A stretch of 17,978 nucleotides of DNA, from positions 1-17,978 of the forward strand of contig CAYPOI010000052.1 in the NCBI GenBank assembly GCA_964412365.1, in the 5' to 3' direction. Under the pieces are notes generated by a model, which was not told the origin of the DNA, did not search any database, and saw nothing but the letters and a program-made list of their open reading frames with translations. Source of the stretch: CAMTWZ01 sp964412365 (lineage in GTDB: Bacteria; Bacteroidota; Rhodothermia; Balneolales; HLUCCA01). Position numbers and translations under genes: made by a program. Below are positions 14,744 to 17,978 of this stretch, in pieces; within the stretch, counting starts at the first letter, position 1; every line of letters begins with the position of its first letter.

Positions 14744-15127
14744 ATGGCAAGACTTGCTGGCATAGATTTACCAAAAGACAAACGCGGCGAAGTAGGACTA
14801 ACCTACATCTTCGGCATCGGCCGTTCGCGCGCTCATGAAATTCTTTCAAAAGTCGGTTTGGACTACAACACCAAAGTGGGTGAGTGGACCGACGACCAGG
14901 TTGCGCAACTGCGTAAGCTGTTGGAAGCGGAATATAAACTCGAAGGTGCGCTTCGCGGAGAAGTATCAGCTGCCATCAAACGATTGATGGATATCGGTTG
15001 CTACCGTGGATTGCGCCATCGTAAAGGTCTTCCAGTGCGCGGGCAGCGTACCAAGACCAATGCGCGTACCCGTAAGGGCCGTCGCAGAACGGTTGCTGGT
15101 AAGAAGAAAGCACCCGCTAAAAAGTAA
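14744..15127 (+). CDS. rpsM: 30S ribosomal protein uS13
   Basis: uS13 is in the small-subunit head, touches the P-site tRNA and forms bridges to the large subunit. The 127-residue product starts MARLAGIDLPKDKRGEVGLTYIFGIG and has the helix-two-turn-helix region SRAHEILSKVGLDYNTKVGEW (about 28-48). RLMDIGCYRGLRHRKGLPVRGQRTKTNARTRKG occupies about 80-112 (landmark: CYRGLRHRKGLPVRGQRT). The C-terminal tail is lysine-rich. It opens the alpha-type block, only 18 bases after rpmJ, so the structured leader that uS4 binds in E. coli is not present. Confidence 0.98.
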   Translation: MARLAGIDLPKDKRGEVGLTYIFGIGRSRAHEILSKVGLDYNTKVGEWTDDQVAQLRKLLEAEYKLEGALRGEVSAAIKRLMDIGCYRGLRHRKGLPVRGQRTKTNARTRKGRRRTVAGKKKAPAKK

Positions 15128-15148
15128 TTCTGAATACCCTATTGGTTT

Positions 15149-15556
15149 ATGGCTAAAAGACAGACAAAAGGGGCAGCAACCGCTGCCAAGCGTAAGAAAA
15201 AGACCCTTAGCGATCCGAACGGATTGGTATATATCAAGGCCACGTTTAATAACGTGATCGTGACCATCACCGACATCAGTGGCAATGTATTGTCCTGGTC
15301 GACGGCCGGAAAGCAAGGGTTTAAAGGTTCGCGCAAGAATACACCGTATGCGGCTCAGTTGAGTGCTGAAAATGCAGCGAAAGACGCATACGACATGGGT
15401 TTACGCAAAGTGAATGTGTTCGTGAAAGGTCCGGGATCTGGACGTGAAGCCGCCATTCGTGCGTTGGCTTCCTCCGGGCTTGAGGTATCCACCATCAAGG
15501 ATACCACACCGATTCCGCACAACGGATGCCGCCCGCCGAAACGCAGAAGAGTTTAA
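15149..15556 (+). CDS. rpsK: 30S ribosomal protein uS11
   Basis: uS11 is in the platform of the small subunit near the Shine-Dalgarno helix and the E site. The 135-residue product has a basic N-terminal stretch, then VYIKATFNNVIVTITDISGN (about 27-46), WSTAGKQGFKGSRKNTPYAAQ (about 50-70) and FVKGPGSGREAAIRAL (about 91-106). It ends TPIPHNGCRPPKRRRV, including the HNG motif whose asparagine can become isoaspartate in E. coli. The start ATG is 21 bases after rpsM, with no Shine-Dalgarno. Confidence 0.98.
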   Translation: MAKRQTKGAATAAKRKKKTLSDPNGLVYIKATFNNVIVTITDISGNVLSWSTAGKQGFKGSRKNTPYAAQLSAENAAKDAYDMGLRKVNVFVKGPGSGREAAIRALASSGLEVSTIKDTTPIPHNGCRPPKRRRV

Positions 15557-15577
15557 TCAATCGATCACGATAGTTTT

Positions 15578-16183
15578 ATGGCACGTTATACTGGACCCAA
15601 GCAAAAAAAAGCCCGTCGTTTCAAAGAGCCAATCTTTGGCCCTAGCAAAGCATTGGAGCGGAAACCGTACGGACCTGGGCAACACGGCAGATCCCGTTTC
15701 ACCAAGAAATCGGAATACTCCGTTCAGCTCGAACAAAAACAGAAAGCGAAATACACGTATGGCTTGCTCGAACGTCAGTTCCGCAATCTGTTCGAAAAAG
15801 CCAGCGCGAAGGCCGGTGTCACAGGTGAAAACTTGCTTCAATACCTTGAAGCTCGCCTGGACAATACGGTATTCAGATTAGGTTTCGCAAATTCGCGTCG
15901 TCAGGCGCGTCAATTGGTGTCTCACCGTCATATCGCTGTGAACGGCGAAGTGGTGAACATCCCGTCCTACACGCTTCGTCCGGGTGATGTGATTTCGGTA
16001 CGTCCGAAATCCCGCACACTCGAAGTGGTGAACGATTCCTTGGATAATGGATCCAAAAAACGTTACAAATGGCTTGAAGTGGATCGCAAATTGCTAAGTG
16101 GCAAATTCCTTGCGTTTCCAGCCATCGACGAAATACCCGAGAATATCAACGTTCAGCTGATCGTTGAGCTCTACTCGAAGTAA
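15578..16183 (+). CDS. rpsD: 30S ribosomal protein uS4, zinc-free form
   Basis: uS4 starts assembly of the 16S rRNA 5' domain, borders the mRNA entry tunnel and influences accuracy. The 201-residue product starts MARYTGPKQKKARRF, then EPIFGPSKALERKPYGPGQHG (about 17-37). There is no cysteine in this region, so the zinc-binding CxxC form is excluded. The S4 RNA-binding domain spans about 91-155, with LEARLDNTVFRLGFANSRRQARQLVSH at its start (landmark: RLDNTVFRLGFANSRRQAR) and GDVISVRPKS near its end. The ending QLIVELYSK is typical. It starts 21 bases after rpsK. No uS4-type autoregulatory leader is visible. Confidence 0.98.
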   Translation: MARYTGPKQKKARRFKEPIFGPSKALERKPYGPGQHGRSRFTKKSEYSVQLEQKQKAKYTYGLLERQFRNLFEKASAKAGVTGENLLQYLEARLDNTVFRLGFANSRRQARQLVSHRHIAVNGEVVNIPSYTLRPGDVISVRPKSRTLEVVNDSLDNGSKKRYKWLEVDRKLLSGKFLAFPAIDEIPENINVQLIVELYSK

Positions 16184-16210
16184 GTCCAACTTTTAATTTT
16201 TGTATCCTAT

Positions 16211-17188
16211 ATGAGTACGAATAACCTCCAAATGCCCGACAGTCTGGTTGTGGATACGGTGTCCGATACGTTTGGCCGCTTCATCCTGCAACCTCTTGAG
16301 CGCGGCTATGGTGTTACGATCGGGAATTCTTTCCGTCGTGTACTATTGTCGTCGTTGCCCGGAACCGCCATCACTGCTGTCAAAATTGCGGGTGTCGAAC
16401 ACGAGTTCGCTACGATCAAAGGGGTATCGGAAGATATCTATAACATGATCCTGAACTTGAAGGGCGTGCGCTTCAGACAGATCGAGCAAAGCAGCGGCGT
16501 TATCCGCATCCGCAAAAAAGGACCTGGAAATCTTACTGCGGATGACATCGCCAATGCAACCGCAGAGTTCACCGTTTTGAACAAATCCCACCATGTGGCC
16601 ACCCTATCGGAAGATTCCGAATTGGAAATGGAACTGCGCATGGGTCGCGGAAAAGGCTATGTGACCTCCGACGAGAACATGGTTGAAGACGAGACCGATG
16701 TGAATGTGATTCCGGTCGACGCCATCTTCACGCCAATCAAAGCGGTGAAGTACACGATTGAGAACGTCCGTGTAGGTCAACGCACCGATTACGAGAAGCT
16801 GATTTTAGAAGTCGAGACCGATGGGTCCGTCAATCCAAAAGAAGCCCTTACGATCGCAGGCAAAATCATCAAAGACCACATCGAAAAATTCATTACTGAA
16901 AAAATCGATGAACCGTTCAAGCAGGAAGAGGACGAAGTGGATTCCGAAAAAATCCGCGTCGCGAATCTGCTACGCACAAGCATTGAAGATCTGAACTTGA
17001 GTGTTCGGGCGTATAACTGCTTGAAATCAGCCAACATCAATTCCATTGCTGAACTGGTTTCCAAAAATGAGACTGAATTGTTGAAATTCCGCAATTTCGG
17101 TCGCAAATCACTGGCCGAACTTACCGAAGTCATCGAAGAAAAGAATCTTCATTTCGGAATGGATATCGGCAAATATCTAGACAAGTAA
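16211..17188 (+). CDS. rpoA: DNA-directed RNA polymerase alpha subunit
   Basis: The alpha dimer nucleates RNA polymerase assembly, and its C-terminal domain contacts promoter UP elements and activators. The 325-residue product has the N-terminal assembly domain (about 1-235), with RFILQPLERGYGVTIGNSFRRVL beginning at residue 23 (landmark: ERGYGVTIGNSFRRVLLSSL at 30-49). An acidic linker at about 237-247 follows. The C-terminal domain (about 250-315) keeps Arg266 and Asn269 in SVRAYNCLK and Lys299 in NFGRKS, matching the DNA-contacting residues of E. coli alpha. The gap before it (27 bases) is AT-rich and has no Shine-Dalgarno. Placement rpsD-rpoA-rplQ is standard. Confidence 0.98.
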   Translation: MSTNNLQMPDSLVVDTVSDTFGRFILQPLERGYGVTIGNSFRRVLLSSLPGTAITAVKIAGVEHEFATIKGVSEDIYNMILNLKGVRFRQIEQSSGVIRIRKKGPGNLTADDIANATAEFTVLNKSHHVATLSEDSELEMELRMGRGKGYVTSDENMVEDETDVNVIPVDAIFTPIKAVKYTIENVRVGQRTDYEKLILEVETDGSVNPKEALTIAGKIIKDHIEKFITEKIDEPFKQEEDEVDSEKIRVANLLRTSIEDLNLSVRAYNCLKSANINSIAELVSKNETELLKFRNFGRKSLAELTEVIEEKNLHFGMDIGKYLDK

Positions 17189-17205
17189 ATTAAGGATCGA
17201 CTGAA

Positions 17206-17796
17206 ATGCGCCATCAAGTAAAAGGGAGCAAACTCGGACGTACGAGCGCTCATAAGAAAGCGACGATGCGTTCGCTGTGTATCTCCCTGATCACCCACAA
17301 ACGGATTGTGACCACCTTGGCCAAGGCCAAGGAATTACGCCGCTATGTAGAGCCGTTGATCAACCGTGCGAAAGAAGACTCGATGCACAATCGTCGTCAA
17401 GTATTCTCGTTTTTGCAGGATAATTTTTCGACTAGCCAACTCTTCGATGTAGTTGGACCGAAAGTCGGTGATCGTCCGGGTGGATTCACCCGCGTGATTC
17501 GCATTGGATACCGAATTGGTGACTCCGCTGATCGCGCTGTGATTGAATTGGTCGATTACAATGATGTTCAACCATCGGATGTGTCGAAGAAGAAGAAGCG
17601 CACGCGTCGTGGTTCTTCCAAACCGAAAGCTGAGGCTGCACCAGTGGCTGTGGCTGAGGACGTGGTAGAAGCTGCTCCAGTGGCCGAAGAACCGATTGTG
17701 GAGGTCGCAGAGGTTGCTGAAGCGACGGAAGCCACTGAGACTCCGGAGGCGACAGAAACCGCTGGTGAAGCGGCTCCGGAAGATCCGAAGGCCTGA
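17206..17796 (+). CDS. rplQ: 50S ribosomal protein bL17 with acidic C-terminal tail
   Basis: bL17 lies near the peptide exit of the large subunit. Residues 1-120 are the normal core: MRHQVKGSKLGRTSAHKKAT, then MRSLCISLITHKRIVTTLAKAKELR from residue 21 in outline (landmark: LITHKRIVTTLAKAKELR), and GDRPGGFTRVIRIGYRIGDSADRAVIEL ending the core. After a basic patch (129-141, KKKKRTRRGSSKPK) comes a low-complexity tail, 142-196, made of Ala, Glu, Val, Pro and Thr, with 16 acidic residues and one lysine; AAPVA occurs twice. The common bacterial length is about 115-140, so this is a long variant at 196. AAGGA lies nine bases before the ATG. It is the last gene before a terminator. Confidence 0.97.
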   Translation: MRHQVKGSKLGRTSAHKKATMRSLCISLITHKRIVTTLAKAKELRRYVEPLINRAKEDSMHNRRQVFSFLQDNFSTSQLFDVVGPKVGDRPGGFTRVIRIGYRIGDSADRAVIELVDYNDVQPSDVSKKKKRTRRGSSKPKAEAAPVAVAEDVVEAAPVAEEPIVEVAEVAEATEATETPEATETAGEAAPEDPKA

Positions 17797-17817
17797 TCCT
17801 ACACGGATGTTGAAATT

Positions 17818-17851
17818 AAAGCGGAATCCTTTTGAGGGTTCCGCTTTTTTT
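17818..17851 (+). terminator. Intrinsic terminator after rplQ
   Basis: A hairpin with arms 17818-17829 and 17836-17847 has 12 pairs including one G-U wobble. Its core is GCGGAATCC against GGGTTCCGC, with a six-base TTTTGA loop. A run of seven T (17845-17851) follows. It starts 21 bases after the rplQ stop and is the only convincing terminator in the window, so it marks the end of the cluster's transcript. Confidence 0.92.
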
Positions 17852-17863
17852 GTCGGTTATTGG

Positions 17864-17893
17864 TTGACTTGTACGGCGAAATAGCGGTACATT
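17864..17893 (+). promoter_or_regulatory. Promoter-like element 1 downstream of the terminator
   Basis: TTGACT (17864-17869) and TACATT (17888-17893) are separated by 18 bases. The -35 box is one base from the sigma-70 consensus. The -10 box matches better to the Bacteroidota-type TAnnTTTG pattern (TA, two bases, TT) than to TATAAT. It would fire rightward out of the window. This is a pattern call only; AT-rich intergenic DNA can give such matches by chance. Confidence 0.4.
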
Positions 17894-17930
17894 GAAGGCC
17901 CGACAAAAAGTGAAGAAATTGATTTTTTGG

Positions 17931-17960
17931 TTGACAAGTGGGTTCTTGGGTGTGTAACTT
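17931..17960 (+). promoter_or_regulatory. Promoter-like element 2, exactly 67 bases after element 1
   Basis: A perfect TTGACA (17931-17936) is followed after 18 bases by TAACTT (17955-17960), and then AG, resembling TAnnTTTG with one mismatch. Both boxes lie 67 bases downstream of their counterparts in element 1. A purine about seven bases after the -10 would place the start near 17967. The target gene is outside the window. Confidence 0.5.
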
Positions 17961-17978
17961 AGGAATCTGCGCCGGAAA

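Larger units (their letters stand above)
17852..17978. other. Non-coding right end of the window
   Basis: After the terminator, 127 bases hold no open reading frame that I can support on either strand. Besides the two promoter-like elements, the nine-base word TTGGTTGAC is repeated at their left edges. The last bases after the second -10 box do not start a recognisable tRNA, because no acceptor stem followed by U8 fits before the sequence ends. Confidence 0.5.

Noticed and set aside
16184..16210. A possible internal promoter before rpoA in the AT-rich 27-base gap
   Set aside because: TTTAATTTTTG loosely resembles a FCB -10 box, but no -35 box lies at a suitable distance, so it is no better than AT-rich spacer.
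17961..17978. Start of a tRNA gene after the second promoter-like element
   Set aside because: No register gives a seven-base acceptor strand followed by the near-invariant T8, and the window ends too soon.
1..17978. A hidden undescribed system (defence, secretion, biosynthesis)
   Set aside because: Every stretch between 2 and 17796 is filled by a recognised translation, transcription or Sec gene, with gaps of at most 27 bases, so there is no unexplained coding space.

Overview
This window is a single, uninterrupted plus-strand ribosomal-protein and translation operon cluster, joining the str, S10, spc and alpha operons of textbook bacteria. It starts inside fusA (EF-G) and continues through tuf, rpsJ, rplC, rplD, rplW, rplB, rpsS, rplV, rpsC, rplP, rpmC, rpsQ, rplN, rplX, rplE, rpsN, rpsH, rplF, rplR, rpsE, rplO, secY, map, infA, rpmJ, rpsM, rpsK, rpsD, rpoA and rplQ. 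The only clear intrinsic terminator follows rplQ. I see no mobile element, CRISPR array, tRNA, rRNA or gene of unknown function.

The organism looks like a member of the Bacteroidota/Chlorobiota (FCB) group. Supporting signs are the gene order secY-map-infA-rpmJ-rpsM with no adk, cysteine-free bL36 and uS4, a long-form uS14 without a zinc site, a Bacteroidota-style methionine aminopeptidase, an RG-rich tail on uS3, and mostly weak or absent Shine-Dalgarno sequences. The fusA-tuf-rpsJ order is, from memory, more like Chlorobiota/Ignavibacteria/Kapaibacteria-type genomes than like typical Bacteroidia. This placement is inference; I could not run a phylogeny.

Layout: 2-3076 holds the elongation factors EF-G (5' end cut by the window edge) and EF-Tu. 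Positions 3090-8256 hold the S10-type block (uS10 to uS17). Positions 8281-13566 hold the spc-type block (uL14 to SecY), in which rpmD (uL30) is missing between rpsE and rplO. Positions 13566-14725 hold map, infA and rpmJ. Positions 14744-17796 hold the alpha-type block (uS13, uS11, uS4, RNA polymerase alpha, bL17). Positions 17797-17978 hold the terminator and two promoter-like elements pointing out of the window. The largest gap between genes is 27 bases, and four junctions overlap, so the cluster is probably one long transcript or a few overlapping ones.

The genes work together: ribosomal proteins of both subunits, the factors that start and elongate translation, the enzyme that trims the initiator methionine, the membrane channel that receives nascent chains, and the polymerase subunit that transcribes them. 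I did not find an undescribed system. The points worth a second look are the missing rpmD, the RGG-repeat tail on uS3, the acidic tail on bL17, the uneven use of Shine-Dalgarno sites, and the paired promoters at the right end.
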